In this document: piece by piece, positions 7,979 through 17,393 of the stretch | Layout of the letters: every line of letters begins with the position of its first letter | How positions within the stretch are numbered: the stretch's first letter is position 1 | Assembly (NCBI GenBank): GCA_012744475.1 | Contig: JAAYBV010000067.1 | Span: 1 to 64,000, forward strand | Source of the DNA: Phycisphaerae bacterium | Lineage (GTDB): Bacteria > Planctomycetota > Phycisphaerae > Sedimentisphaerales > Anaerobacaceae | Direction: 5' to 3' | DNA: 64,000 nucleotides | The notes under the pieces: model-generated | Told to the model about the DNA's origin: nothing | The model's database searches: none | What the model saw: only the letters and a program-made list of their open reading frames with translations | Translations under genes and position numbers: made by a program

Positions 7979-10507
7979 ATGCGCAGTCCCCTCGTCATCT
8001 GGCTCTGTTCCGCAAGCCTGCTACTGGGCATCCTCTTTGACGTGCCGGCATATGCCGCCGATGAGCCGGAGGCGTTTTCGCCGCCCTTCGGGCTATTGCT
8101 GAGCCGGAGCGAGACTTCGGCCGGTCGCGGGCGACGCGGATTTGGCCTGGACGCCGGTGATCCCGTTCGGCAGCGGCTGGTCCAAGGGACACTCTCGGAA
8201 TTTGCGCCCGAGGAAGGCTCTTCACCGCAAGGCCAGGAAGGATGGCAATGGAAGCGCGTCCAGTTCGACAAGAACGGCGCGGTCCAGGATCGCGGAACGT
8301 ATCTCTATGCGCCCGTTGCGTCGGATGTATCCAAAGTGCTGATCCTCAACGCCTCTGGCCAGAGCGAGACGTACGTGAACGGCGTGCCTCGCGGCGGGGA
8401 CATCTACAACTACGGCTATGTGCATCTGCCGGTCCTTCTGCACGAGGGCACAAATCACCTGCTCTTTCGGGGTGGACGTGGTTCATTCAAGGTCCGCCTC
8501 TATGAGCCTCCGGCAGCGGTCTTTCTCCAGGAGCAGGACACCACGCTGCCCGACCTCATCAGCGGACAAACGGTCGACACGTGGGGCGCCGTTGTGGTCA
8601 TCAATGCGACCTCCGATCCGGCCGAAGGATTCACACTGTCCGTAGACGGCACCGAACTGAGCGATGAGGTGACGCCTGTTCCCACCCTGCCTCCCCTGAC
8701 CGTGCGAAAGGTGGGGTATCGAATCCACGCGACAACCCCTGTGAAAGGCCAGCGGATCGAAGGAACACTCCGGCTGCTGACGCGGGATGGGGTATCCTGC
8801 CACGAGATGCCTCTGAATCTCGAGGTCGTCCAACCCGACCAGCGTCGCCGGATCACATTTGCCAGCGGCATCGACGGCACCGTGCAGTATTTCAGCCTGC
8901 TGCCCGCCACAGCCGGCCCGCCGGACGATCCGCTGCCCGCTGTCGTCTTGTCGTGCCACGGAGCCGGCGTGGAGGCTCACGGCCAGGCCGGAGCGTACTC
9001 GCCCAAGCGGTGGTTCCATATCGTCGCCCCGACTAACCGCCGGCCGTACGGGTTCGACTGGGAGGACTTCGGACGGATGGACGCCATGGAAGTGCTCGAT
9101 GTCGCACAGAAGACACTGGCACACGACCCATCCCGCATCTATCTGACGGGCCACTCCATGGGCGGGCACGGGGCCTGGCATCTTGGCGTCACCTACCCCG
9201 ACCGTTTCGCCGCAGTCGGGCCCAGCGCCGGCTGGCTCAGCCGCTCCTCCTATGGCGGGCGTCGCAATCAAACCACCGACGAGTCTCCGATGGAGGTTCT
9301 GCTGAGCCGGGGCCAGAAGTCCGGCGACACCGTCGCTCTGGCCGCCAACTTGAAGCAGCAGGCGGTGTACATCCTGCACGGCGGAAACGACGACAACGTG
9401 CCCCCTGCCCAGGCCCGAACGATGGCCGAAGTGCTCGAAGGGCTCCACCACGACTGGGTCTATCACGAAGAACCCAACCAGGGGCACTGGTGGGGCAACG
9501 AATACAACGATGGCGGCTCGGCCTGCGTGGACTGGCCTTTCATGTTCGATCGGTTCGCACGCCATGCCCTGGCGCCCTCGTCGGCGATCCGCGAAGTCGA
9601 TTTCACCACAGCCAATCCGGGCGTGTCGAGCCGCTGCCACTGGCTGGCGATCGAAGGGCAGATCCGACACATGGACCTGAGCAAGGCCCACGTGGAGAAC
9701 TGGCCCCACAAGTGCCTGTTCAAGGGCGTCACAGACAACGTCGCCATCCTGAGGCTGGATGTCGGCCACCTGCCCGCCCGCGAGCCCGTCACAGTGGAGC
9801 TCGACGGCCAGACGATTGCCGGAATTCCTTATCCCGACCGGGCCGACTCCATCTGGCTCGAACGGAAGGACAGCCGCTGGCAGAGCGTGGAGAGGCCCCC
9901 GCTACGAAACAAAGGTCCCCACCGCTACGGCAGCGTCAAAGAGGAGCTGCGCCATCGCTTCCTGCTTGTCTACGGGACATGCGGGACGGTAGAGGAGAAC
10001 ACGTGGTCCTTCGCCAAGGCACGGTACGACACCGAAACGTTTCTGTATCGCGGCAACGCCTCGCCGGAGATGGTGCCGGACACGGCGTTCGAGCCGGCCC
10101 GCTATCACGACCGCACGGTGGTCCTCTACGGCAACGCACAGACGAACTCCGCCTGGTCCGCCCTTTTGAGCGACAGTCCGGTGCAGGTCCACCGAGATCG
10201 AATCCAACTCGGAGACCGCACCTTCGAAGGGGACGACCTCAGCGCGGTCTTCGTCCGACCTCGGCCGGACAGCGACATCGCGTCAGTCGTGGTCATCGGC
10301 GGCGCCGGGCCGGTCGGCATGCGGTCCACGTATTCGCTGTCGCTCTTCACGCCGTTCGTTCGCTATCCGGACTGCGTGATCAGACGCATCGACCGGGATG
10401 GCGCCCGAGACCCACATCCTATCGCGGCCGGCTACTTCGGACTGGACTGGTCGATCGAAAACGGAGAGTTCCTCTTCTCCGACCAGAAAGGAACGGCGCA
10501 GCGATAG
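7979..10507 (+). CDS. Secreted prolyl-oligopeptidase-like alpha/beta-hydrolase (putative esterase)
   Basis: An 842-aa exported hydrolase with a signal peptide at about 1-26. A beta-rich N-terminal half, with a jelly-roll-like segment at about 90-180 (GDIYNYGYVHLPVLLHEGTN), precedes an alpha/beta-hydrolase domain starting near 305. The nucleophile elbow is GHSMGG with Ser at about 393. The acid is in HGGNDDNVPP near 470, and the His is in NQGHWWG near 502. A further ~300-residue C-terminal region has no assigned function. The family includes peptidases and carbohydrate esterases; the GH28 neighbour 23 bp upstream favours a carbohydrate esterase. AAGGAG lies upstream of the ATG. Confidence 0.8.
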   Translation: MRSPLVIWLCSASLLLGILFDVPAYAADEPEAFSPPFGLLLSRSETSAGRGRRGFGLDAGDPVRQRLVQGTLSEFAPEEGSSPQGQEGWQWKRVQFDKNGAVQDRGTYLYAPVASDVSKVLILNASGQSETYVNGVPRGGDIYNYGYVHLPVLLHEGTNHLLFRGGRGSFKVRLYEPPAAVFLQEQDTTLPDLISGQTVDTWGAVVVINATSDPAEGFTLSVDGTELSDEVTPVPTLPPLTVRKVGYRIHATTPVKGQRIEGTLRLLTRDGVSCHEMPLNLEVVQPDQRRRITFASGIDGTVQYFSLLPATAGPPDDPLPAVVLSCHGAGVEAHGQAGAYSPKRWFHIVAPTNRRPYGFDWEDFGRMDAMEVLDVAQKTLAHDPSRIYLTGHSMGGHGAWHLGVTYPDRFAAVGPSAGWLSRSSYGGRRNQTTDESPMEVLLSRGQKSGDTVALAANLKQQAVYILHGGNDDNVPPAQARTMAEVLEGLHHDWVYHEEPNQGHWWGNEYNDGGSACVDWPFMFDRFARHALAPSSAIREVDFTTANPGVSSRCHWLAIEGQIRHMDLSKAHVENWPHKCLFKGVTDNVAILRLDVGHLPAREPVTVELDGQTIAGIPYPDRADSIWLERKDSRWQSVERPPLRNKGPHRYGSVKEELRHRFLLVYGTCGTVEENTWSFAKARYDTETFLYRGNASPEMVPDTAFEPARYHDRTVVLYGNAQTNSAWSALLSDSPVQVHRDRIQLGDRTFEGDDLSAVFVRPRPDSDIASVVVIGGAGPVGMRSTYSLSLFTPFVRYPDCVIRRIDRDGARDPHPIAAGYFGLDWSIENGEFLFSDQKGTAQR

Positions 10508-11148
10508 ACCGCTCCCGGCTTCACTCCCCGCCAGAGGAAGGCAAAATGTCTGCACACACTCGGCGATTTGCACCAAACGTCTCGCGAGCAAAGGGCCAAT
10601 GCCTCCCGCAAAGTTGGAGGCTTGGAATGTGAACGCTCACAGCAGGTTGTTTGAGGGCCGCCTGCGGCCGAGGTCAATCGAACATCTGCATCTGATCCAA
10701 GCAGCGATCCTCGACTTTCCGTCAGCGGACGTACTCGCGGATCGCTTTCCCGCTCCGCGCCCACCATCAGCAGGACAGGTCAAGGGCTGGTGGCAGTGCC
10801 TTCGGACTCGTGGCAGTGCTGCCGGGCATCGTGCCGGAAGAACCATCACCGCATGGTCGCCGATTCGCACGGAATCCCGCTGCATCTGTCAGAAATCCGA
10901 GCGAGACATGAGAGAGTTCCCCCGTTTCCGGGCTCCGGCAGCGGCAACATCGGCGATGGCGGCGAGCGAGTAGACCCCGTTGACGGCAGCCACGTGGTCG
11001 AATATACTGCCGGACATGTTGCCGGGTGAGTCAGGATGCTCTTGCACCAGGCGATGTGCGCCTCTGCGCCCGGCTGACACCGATCCTCTACCAGACACGA
11101 AAGTGTGGTCCTATGCATTGCAGGAGTGAACCAGATGCGCGCGACGCC
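10508..11148. other. Intergenic stretch, no supported gene
   Basis: About 640 bp between the esterase and the C_GCAxxG_C_C gene. Open frames here are short and lack ribosome-binding sites or recognisable motifs. One minus-strand frame (11098 to 10637) would continue through a single in-frame stop near 10889, which could be a decayed gene, but I cannot identify it. Confidence 0.5.
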
Positions 11149-11763
11149 ATGCGGCAGACGCCAGCGGACCAGCGAGTCGATGCAAACAGGCGAGGCATGT
11201 TACACTGGGCGGGAATGCTGATCCTCGGCGGATTTGCGGCGCGAACGGCCCAGAGCGAGCAGAAGAACGAAGCCACGTTTGCTGGTCTCACCGAGAAGGA
11301 CCACGTCGATATCGACAAGCCCTGTGCCGATATCATCCAAATGGCATATCAACTGGGACATGACTACGAGTCACGGCATGGAGGCTGCTGCCGGTGCACG
11401 GTGGCGGCGTTGCAGAAGGCCATCGGTTTTGTTCCCGGCGACAGAGGACTTTTCCGGGCAGCGAGCTGCCTCGATGGCGGCGCAACGCCAAACGGGATAC
11501 AGAATTGCGGGGCCTTCACGGGCGCGGGGATGTTTATCGGCTGGACGTGCGGTCTCGAGACGTTCGGAAACACGGGCTTGTCTCACCGGCTGATGCGCGA
11601 AGTCTTTCAGCGCTTCCAACAAGAATATGGGAGCGTCTTGTGCAAAGACGTTCGCGAACGCGCCGGCCGAGACTGTCCGGAGGTCGTCGGCAGAGCGGCC
11701 AGGTGGACGGCCGAAGTGTTGCTGCGTCAATTCGCCAAGGCCGGCCCAGAGCAGCACCTCTGA
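11149..11763 (+). CDS. C_GCAxxG_C_C family protein, probably Tat-exported
   Basis: About 204 aa. The Cys pattern CCRCTVAALQKAIGF followed by NCGAFTGAGMFIGWTCG matches the C_GCAxxG_C_C family, whose conserved cysteines are thought to bind a redox centre or metal; related domains occur in split-Soret cytochromes. The N-terminus has NRRGMLHWAGMLILGG, a plausible twin-arginine signal. The start is uncertain: the ATG at 11149 gives a normal Tat n-region, while an in-frame ATG at 11113 is possible and neither has a strong Shine-Dalgarno. It stands alone between long gaps, so no partner is indicated. Confidence 0.7.
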   Translation: MRQTPADQRVDANRRGMLHWAGMLILGGFAARTAQSEQKNEATFAGLTEKDHVDIDKPCADIIQMAYQLGHDYESRHGGCCRCTVAALQKAIGFVPGDRGLFRAASCLDGGATPNGIQNCGAFTGAGMFIGWTCGLETFGNTGLSHRLMREVFQRFQQEYGSVLCKDVRERAGRDCPEVVGRAARWTAEVLLRQFAKAGPEQHL

Positions 11764-11819
11764 AGGGCGTAGCGAGAGTGTAGCGCAGGTCTTGCCGAGG
11801 AGGCTGACACGGGCATGAT

Positions 11820-11856
11820 TTGCCGCAAACGCTTGGCTGACAAGGGTTTGCGGCAA
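11820..11856. other. 11-bp inverted repeat directly 3' of tRNA-Val
   Basis: TTGCCGCAAAC (11820-11830) and GTTTGCGGCAA (11846-11856) form a perfect 11-bp stem with a 15-nt loop. On the minus strand it begins at the base after the tRNA discriminator. There is no T-run after it, so it may be a processing signal or a weak bidirectional terminator for the convergent genes. Confidence 0.45.
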
Positions 11857-11930
11857 TGGGCGGTATTGGACTTGAACCAACGACCTCCTGCGTGTCGAGC
11901 AGGCGCTCTAGCCATCTGAGCTAACCGCCC
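11857..11930 (-). tRNA. tRNA-Val(GAC)
   Basis: The 74-nt minus-strand cloverleaf has acceptor stem GGGCGGT/ACCGCCC, D-loop TAGCTCAG, anticodon stem CCTGC/GCAGG and T-loop GTTCAAGTC. The anticodon loop reads TCGACAC, giving GAC at positions 34-36 and C rather than the near-universal T at position 33. The discriminator is A and CCA is not encoded. Confidence 0.92.
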
Positions 11931-12061
11931 TCAATTGGCGACGGGCGTATCGTAGGATCAGCGCAGGGAAAAAGCAAGGAATTTTGCCGAAGTTCTGAGA
12001 ATTGTCCGTCCCGGCGCGGAGGTGCACCCTGCAGACCCCCGACAGCCTAGTTGCCCGTCGA

Positions 12062-12562
12062 TCAGAGTTCCAGATTCCGCCGGACGACAGCCGCCGCCGA
12101 GAGAGTACGTGTGCTGCTGCCACACTGGACGGTCAGCGAGATCAGGACGCTCTTGGGCTCGCCATTCGTTGCCAACGTCCGCGTGAAGCTGGCGGCCGTG
12201 ACGTTGTCGCAGAGCACGTATTCCTTGTCGTCGCTGTTGGTGATAAGATACAGCTTCTTGTCCGCTGCACGGAACTCGTAGGTGATGTCTTCACCGGTCG
12301 GTGTCACCAAGCTGCATTCCGTTGCAGGCCCGGCCGCAGCAACGCCGTCAGCCGTCCGAAGCTGGGTGGTCATTCGAGTCAGCGCCTGGCGGGCGTTGTT
12401 GATCGACTGGAACATCTCCTCGTTCTCGCGGAAGTTGATGAGCGAAGCGTTGAAGGCCACCGCGACCGCCGTCATCAGAATGGCGCAGATGGCCAGGCTG
12501 ATCAGGCACTCCGCGATCGTGAAGCCGGCGGCGCTTCGATGAAAACTCTGCTTGCGTTGCAT
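12062..12562 (-). CDS. Type IV prepilin-like (pseudopilin) protein
   Basis: A 166-aa protein with a class III signal: basic leader MQRKQSFHRSAAG, cleavage after G, then FTIAECLISLAI with Glu at +5 and a hydrophobic helix. The globular part is predicted to sit outside the membrane and has two Cys (in ATECSL and VQCGSS) that could pair. The ATG at 12562 is preferred to an upstream frame start because it begins the basic leader. It is the last gene of the pilMNO-type operon and lies 52 bp downstream of another prepilin. It is probably a minor, GspI/GspJ-like tip subunit; which one is not clear. Confidence 0.8.
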   Translation of the reverse strand: MQRKQSFHRSAAGFTIAECLISLAICAILMTAVAVAFNASLINFRENEEMFQSINNARQALTRMTTQLRTADGVAAAGPATECSLVTPTGEDITYEFRAADKKLYLITNSDDKEYVLCDNVTAASFTRTLATNGEPKSVLISLTVQCGSSTRTLSAAAVVRRNLEL

Positions 12563-12614
12563 ATGGTCGTCCCCCCGGGGCGCAGTGAGCGTCCAGAACC
12601 AACTCCTGGCCCGA

Positions 12615-13121
12615 TCAGTATCGGGCACGGATCCAACTGGCCGAACTGACTTCTCGCCCGTTCAGGAACACCTGAACCGTGACCCGCGCGAATGGCGTGT
12701 CAAAATCGTCGTCCTTGACTTCGTTGAAGTCCGTTTTGCTGACCTTCTTCACGGTGACGCGCTGACTGAAATGGGCCAACGCGTTCAGCGGGTTCCGGTG
12801 GGCGTCGATCGGCGCGCCGAGCGCGGCGCTGTCGAAGTCGTCAAAATCATCCACGTCATCATACACGGTGACCGTCGCTTCCCCATTGAGGCCCAGAGCA
12901 GTCCAGGTCGTCTCGTCCGGGTCCGCCACCGGCAGCATCGCTGTGAGCTCGCGGATCTGTTCGACGAGGAACTCGGCGGTCGAGATGTCGGCCCCGGTCG
13001 CGTTGGCCTGCGTGAACGAGTTGCTGGCGACCACGAGCGCCGTGATGGACAGCCCCACCAGGATGATCGAGATCAGGATCTCTACGAACGAGAATCCCTT
13101 CGAACGTCTGGACTCCTTCAT
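12615..13121 (-). CDS. Type IV prepilin-like (pseudopilin) protein
   Basis: A 168-aa protein with leader MKESRRSKG and processed N-terminus FSFVEILISIILVGLS, Glu at +5, followed by an acidic globular domain (DDVDDFDDFD). This is a class III signal recognised by a prepilin peptidase. The start at 13121 is 28 bp after the PilC-like gene. Its length and single prepilin helix suit a minor pseudopilin such as GspI. No major GspG- or PilA-type subunit follows in this operon. Confidence 0.8.
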   Translation of the reverse strand: MKESRRSKGFSFVEILISIILVGLSITALVVASNSFTQANATGADISTAEFLVEQIRELTAMLPVADPDETTWTALGLNGEATVTVYDDVDDFDDFDSAALGAPIDAHRNPLNALAHFSQRVTVKKVSKTDFNEVKDDDFDTPFARVTVQVFLNGREVSSASWIRARY

Positions 13122-13149
13122 ATCACACCCCCTCGCCTGCCGGAGCCGT

Positions 13150-14361
13150 CTATTTGCCGGAAACCAGGCTCGACATCTTGAAGATCGGAAGGATGATGCT
13201 CATGGCGATGAATCCGACCAGAACACCCATGAGGCAGATCATGATCGGCTCGATCATTGATGTCACCGCCTTGATCACGGCCTTCAGCTCGCGGGCATAG
13301 AAACCCGATACGTCTCGCAGGACCTCCGCCATGTTGCCGGAGTCCTCACCACTTCGAATCATCTGCACGACGCTGCTGGGCATCAACGTATAGCGGGCCA
13401 GACTGGCGGCAATCTTCTTGCCCTGTCGCACCTCCTCATAGACCCCCAGCCACATGTCCTTGAAGAGGACGTTGCCGGAGATATGGGCGGTGATGGACAA
13501 GGTGTTGAGAATCGGCACGCCCGCCCGCGTCAGCACACCCATGGTGTGAAGACTCCGCGTGATATAGAGGCTGCGGCACAAGGTGCGGATCAGAGGCAGC
13601 ACCAGCTTGGCCTTGTCCCACCAGAGGCGGCCGGTCGGAGTGTTGATGAAGTAGTGCAGGGCCCAGAAGGCCGCACCAATCACTGGGATGATCAGATACC
13701 ACCGCGTCCGCAGAAAATGACTGGTCGCCATCAGAGCGATCGTCGGCGCCGGAAGAAGATGCTCCTTGCCCTGGAAGATGGCGGTGAAACGCGGCAGCAC
13801 GAAGCACAGCAGAAATGTCGTGACGCCTATGGCCATGGCGGCAATGATGACCGGATACACCATGGCCCCTTTGACCTGCGAGCGTGTCTCCGCTTCCTGG
13901 TCCAAGTACTCGGCCAGCTTCTGGAGCATGTCGCTGAGGGAGCCGGAGGCCTCCGCCGCCGCCACCATGTTCACGTACAGATTCGTGAAGACCTGCGGGT
14001 GCTCGGCCAGGGCCTGCGAGAAGCTGTTGCCCTCTTCGATGCGCAACTTCAGATCGCGGAGGACGCCCCGGAATTTGGCGTTGTCCGACTGCTCGCAGAT
14101 TCCCTCCAGCGCATCCTGGAGGCTGATACCGGCCCGGACCATGACGGCCAACTGGCTGGTGAAATGCAGGATGTCCTTGCGGCTGGGTCCGAACTCGATC
14201 CGGAACCCCTTCATCTTCCCGACGAGCGAATTCGGAGCGGCGGAACTCTCGGCCTGGCTGTGGCTGCGTCGGCTGCTCCCGGTCGCCTGGGATTTTGTAC
14301 TCTGCCAGTCCTCGGACGCGGCCGCGTGGTTCTCGTGCTCTTGGACGGTTTGTAGCGCCAT
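13150..14361 (-). CDS. Type II secretion/type IV pilus inner-membrane platform protein (GspF/PilC family)
   Basis: About 403 aa with the two repeated T2SSF domains of the family: about residues 75-195 (FTSQLAVMVRAGISLQDALE) and about 275-395 (LHTMGVLTRAGVPILNTL). Three hydrophobic segments occur (VIIAAMAIGVTTFLLCFV, the stretch near WYLIIPVIGAAFWAL, and the C-terminal IMICLMGVLVGFIAMSIIL). The protein anchors pilus assembly and contacts the ATPases. The ATG at 14361 has GAGG upstream. A GTG at 14376 overlapping the pilT stop is the alternative. The N-terminal ~50 residues are low-complexity. Confidence 0.9.
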   Translation of the reverse strand: MALQTVQEHENHAAASEDWQSTKSQATGSSRRSHSQAESSAAPNSLVGKMKGFRIEFGPSRKDILHFTSQLAVMVRAGISLQDALEGICEQSDNAKFRGVLRDLKLRIEEGNSFSQALAEHPQVFTNLYVNMVAAAEASGSLSDMLQKLAEYLDQEAETRSQVKGAMVYPVIIAAMAIGVTTFLLCFVLPRFTAIFQGKEHLLPAPTIALMATSHFLRTRWYLIIPVIGAAFWALHYFINTPTGRLWWDKAKLVLPLIRTLCRSLYITRSLHTMGVLTRAGVPILNTLSITAHISGNVLFKDMWLGVYEEVRQGKKIAASLARYTLMPSSVVQMIRSGEDSGNMAEVLRDVSGFYARELKAVIKAVTSMIEPIMICLMGVLVGFIAMSIILPIFKMSSLVSGK

Positions 14362-14372
14362 GTCAACCTCAC

Positions 14373-15482
14373 TCACTTGTCTGCGGCGGCCTTCACCAAC
14401 TGGGGAGAATTGTCCATCTTTCCCGCCGTGACCAGAATCTTCTCCATCTTTCCCGGGTTGCTCGAACGGACGATCGCCTCATCCCGATCGATGAACCCTT
14501 TGAAGTACATCTCGGCAATGCCGTGGTCCATGCTCTGCATGCCCAACCGACGAGAGGTTTCGATGATATTGGGAATCTCGTAGATTCGGTTTTCCCGGAT
14601 GCAGTTGCGCGTGGCCGAAGTGCACAGCAGGATCTCGGTGCAAGGCACCATACCCGGCTCGTCGATTCGGCGGAACAGGGTCTGCGAGATGACAGCCTGC
14701 AACGTGTTGGCCAGCATGGTCCGGATCTGGTTCTGCTGGCCGGCCGGATAGATGTCGATGATCCGCTCGATGCTCTGCGGCGCGTTGATCGTGTGTAGCG
14801 TGCTGAAGACCAGGTGGCCGGTCTCGGCGGCGGTGATCGTGAAGCTCGTGGTCTCCAGGTCTCGCATTTCACCGACCATGATGATGTCCGGGTCCTGACG
14901 CAGGGCGTGCCGAAGCCCGGAGGCGAAGTTCGGACAGTCCGATCCAATCTCGCGCTGCTCGACCATGCACCGGTCGTTCTCAATCAGATACTCGACGGGA
15001 TCCTCCAGCGTGATGATGCGCTTGCTGTATCGCGAGTTGATCAGGCCGATCATGGCCGCCAGCGTCGTGCTCTTTCCCGAGCCGGTATGGCCGGTCACCA
15101 GGACCAGTCCTCGTGGCAGGTCCGTCAACTCCTTGACGATGGGCGCCAGATGCAGATCGTCGATGTTGTGCACCTGATTGGGAATTACGCGGAAGCTGAT
15201 GGCCACTGTATCCCGCTGGAAATGGGCGTTGACGCGGAAGCGATGGCCGCCGGTGATCTCCGTCGAGAAATCCAGGTCGCGGAGTTCCTCGAACTTCTTC
15301 ATCTTCTCCGGGCCCACCATGGCCAGCACCATGGCGCGTGCGTCCTGATCGGTGACCGGCGGAGCCTCCATGTCGATCAGCTCCGTGTCCCGTCGCAGCA
15401 CCGGAGGCATCCCCACGTTGATATGCACGTCACTGGCGCGATTCTCGATGGCCAGCGCGAGAATGTTCTTGATGTCAATCAT
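14373..15482 (-). CDS. pilT: PilT-type retraction ATPase
   Basis: A 369-aa hexameric secretion ATPase of the twitching-motility type. Walker A is GHTGSGKSTT at 131-140, the Asp box is ITLEDPVEYL, Walker B is DPDIIMVGEMRD, and the His box is HLVFSTLHT. A C-terminal segment AIVRSSNP occupies the position of the PilT AIRNLI motif. PilT depolymerises pili in the cytoplasm. Here it is encoded between the extension ATPase and the platform protein, so the operon can both build and retract a filament. Confidence 0.92.
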   Translation of the reverse strand: MIDIKNILALAIENRASDVHINVGMPPVLRRDTELIDMEAPPVTDQDARAMVLAMVGPEKMKKFEELRDLDFSTEITGGHRFRVNAHFQRDTVAISFRVIPNQVHNIDDLHLAPIVKELTDLPRGLVLVTGHTGSGKSTTLAAMIGLINSRYSKRIITLEDPVEYLIENDRCMVEQREIGSDCPNFASGLRHALRQDPDIIMVGEMRDLETTSFTITAAETGHLVFSTLHTINAPQSIERIIDIYPAGQQNQIRTMLANTLQAVISQTLFRRIDEPGMVPCTEILLCTSATRNCIRENRIYEIPNIIETSRRLGMQSMDHGIAEMYFKGFIDRDEAIVRSSNPGKMEKILVTAGKMDNSPQLVKAAADK

Positions 15483-15512
15483 AACCGCATCCTGTCCTGA
15501 GACTCGAAACGT

Positions 15513-17393
15513 TTAGTCCAGATTCTCCACGAACACCTCTTCCTCGGTTTGTCCGTAGACCTCGGTCACGCGAAGCACTTCCTCGACGGTGGTCAGGCCC
15601 TTCTTGACCTTCTGCATTCCGTCTTCGAACAGCGATGGCTGGCCGCTGGCGTGGAACGCACGGCGCATGCTCGCGACGGAGGCATCCTGGTTGATGATGT
15701 CGCGGAATTTGTCGTCGATGACCAGCATCTCGAAAATACCCACGCGTCCGGAGTAGCCGGACCCTCGGCAGGCCTCGCAACCGGCGCCGTGGACGAGCTC
15801 GTTCGGGTTGGCGCCGACTCGCTCGACGTATCGACGCCAGCGGTCCGGGATCTTATAGGTTTCCTTGCACTTGGGGCAGATCCTTCGCACCAGTCGCTGG
15901 GCCACGGCGGCATTCAGCGAGGCGGCGATCAGGTACGCGTCGATGCCGATGTTGACCAATCGCGTGACACTGCTGGCCGCATCGTTCGTATGCAGGGTGG
16001 AGAGCACCAGGTGGCCTGTCAGCGCCGCCTGCACGGCGATCCGCGCCGTCTCATTGTCGCGAATCTCGCCGATCATGATGACATCGGGGTCCTGGCGGAG
16101 CAGACTCCGCAGGGCCGCCGCAAACGTCAGTCCGGCACGTTCATTGACGTGAACCTGGTTGCAGAAGTCCAGTTCGTACTCGACCGGGTCTTCCACCGTG
16201 GAGATGTTCAGCCGCTCGCCATCCATCTGGCACAGCGCCGAGTACAGCGTGGTGCTCTTGCCCGATCCGGTCGGACCGGTCACCAACAGAATCCCGTGCG
16301 GCATCGCCACCTGTTGGGCGAATGCCTGACACACGTCCGCCTCCATGCCGACGTGTTCGAGCCCCCGGACGATCGACTGACTGTCGAGGACACGAATCAC
16401 GGTCTTCTCGCCGCGGTTGGTCGGCAACGTGGAGATACGCAGGTCGATGGCTCGCCCTCCGACGATGGCGGACACCTTGCCATCCTGAGGAACCCGGCGC
16501 TCGGAGATGTCGAGATTCGCCATGATCTTGATGCGTGAGACAATGGCCGGATGCATCTTGATGGGAGCCTGCATCGCCTCGAACAGCACGCCGTCGATGC
16601 GATAGCGAATCCGGGTCTTGGTCTCTTTCGGCTCGATATGAATGTCGCTGGCGCCTTCGCGGATGGCGTTGCTGATGAGGTAGTTGACGAATTTGATGAC
16701 GGGCGATTGTCCCGCCATCGACTCGAGGTCTTCCGAATCGTCCTGCTGATCCTGAACCACCTCGACTTCCGTCATGTCGTTGATGATGTCGTCCAGGTTG
16801 GTGTCGGCTTCCTCCTGCACCTTGAACGACTCACAGATGGCGTTGATGTCGTCGGCGCTGCACACCACGACCCGGACGTTCATTCCGGTCTGGCGCTTGA
16901 CATCCTCAATGGCAAAGACGTTCGCCGGCTCACTGGTGGCCACCAGCAGGGAATCCTCCTCGACGGCAACCGGCACGACACTGCTTCGCTGAATGAAGGC
17001 GATGTCCAGCTTCTCGAAGGCGCCCTTCTCCACCTCCTCCGGAAGGATGTGGCGGAATTCCAGTCCGCCCAGCTTCGCCTTGGCGTGCAGCACGTCATCC
17101 GTCTTGACCCAGCCTTCCTTGAGCAACCACATGGCGGCATCCACACCGGGGCGGTTCATCAGTTCCCTGCGCAGTCGGCCGTACTGTTCGTCCGTGATCT
17201 TGCCCATCTCCAGCAGGATGTCTGCGGCATCGCGCACGTGCGCATGACTGGTCGGCTCCGGAGAGTACAGGTCGCTGAGACCGCGCACTTCCTCGTCGTC
17301 GGAAAAGACCGTCGCCGCCGGACGAGGTTCCGGTTTGGAACTCGACGCCGGCGGAGCACTCGCTTTTGAATTGGATAGGAAACGTAGCATCAT
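15513..17393 (-). CDS. GspE/PilB-type assembly ATPase
   Basis: A 626-aa extension ATPase. An N-terminal extension of about 60 residues and a GspE/MshE-type N-terminal domain (LLKEGWVKTDDVLHAKAKLGG) precede the motor. Walker A is GPTGSGKSTTLYSAL near 370-384, Asp box STVEDPVEYEL, Walker B QDPDVIMIGEIRD, His box HLVLSTLHTND. A zinc-binding tetracysteine motif (CPKC and CEAC) lies near 502 and 536, as in PilB/GspE. Its start overlaps the stop of the upstream GspB/PilP-like gene in ATGA, implying translational coupling. Confidence 0.93.
   Translation of the reverse strand: MMLRFLSNSKASAPPASSSKPEPRPAATVFSDDEEVRGLSDLYSPEPTSHAHVRDAADILLEMGKITDEQYGRLRRELMNRPGVDAAMWLLKEGWVKTDDVLHAKAKLGGLEFRHILPEEVEKGAFEKLDIAFIQRSSVVPVAVEEDSLLVATSEPANVFAIEDVKRQTGMNVRVVVCSADDINAICESFKVQEEADTNLDDIINDMTEVEVVQDQQDDSEDLESMAGQSPVIKFVNYLISNAIREGASDIHIEPKETKTRIRYRIDGVLFEAMQAPIKMHPAIVSRIKIMANLDISERRVPQDGKVSAIVGGRAIDLRISTLPTNRGEKTVIRVLDSQSIVRGLEHVGMEADVCQAFAQQVAMPHGILLVTGPTGSGKSTTLYSALCQMDGERLNISTVEDPVEYELDFCNQVHVNERAGLTFAAALRSLLRQDPDVIMIGEIRDNETARIAVQAALTGHLVLSTLHTNDAASSVTRLVNIGIDAYLIAASLNAAVAQRLVRRICPKCKETYKIPDRWRRYVERVGANPNELVHGAGCEACRGSGYSGRVGIFEMLVIDDKFRDIINQDASVASMRRAFHASGQPSLFEDGMQKVKKGLTTVEEVLRVTEVYGQTEEEVFVENLD

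Noticed and set aside
10637-11098. Possible stop-interrupted gene on the minus strand downstream of the esterase
   Set aside because: Two frame segments could be joined across one stop, but neither part matches a family I recognise and there is no ribosome-binding site.
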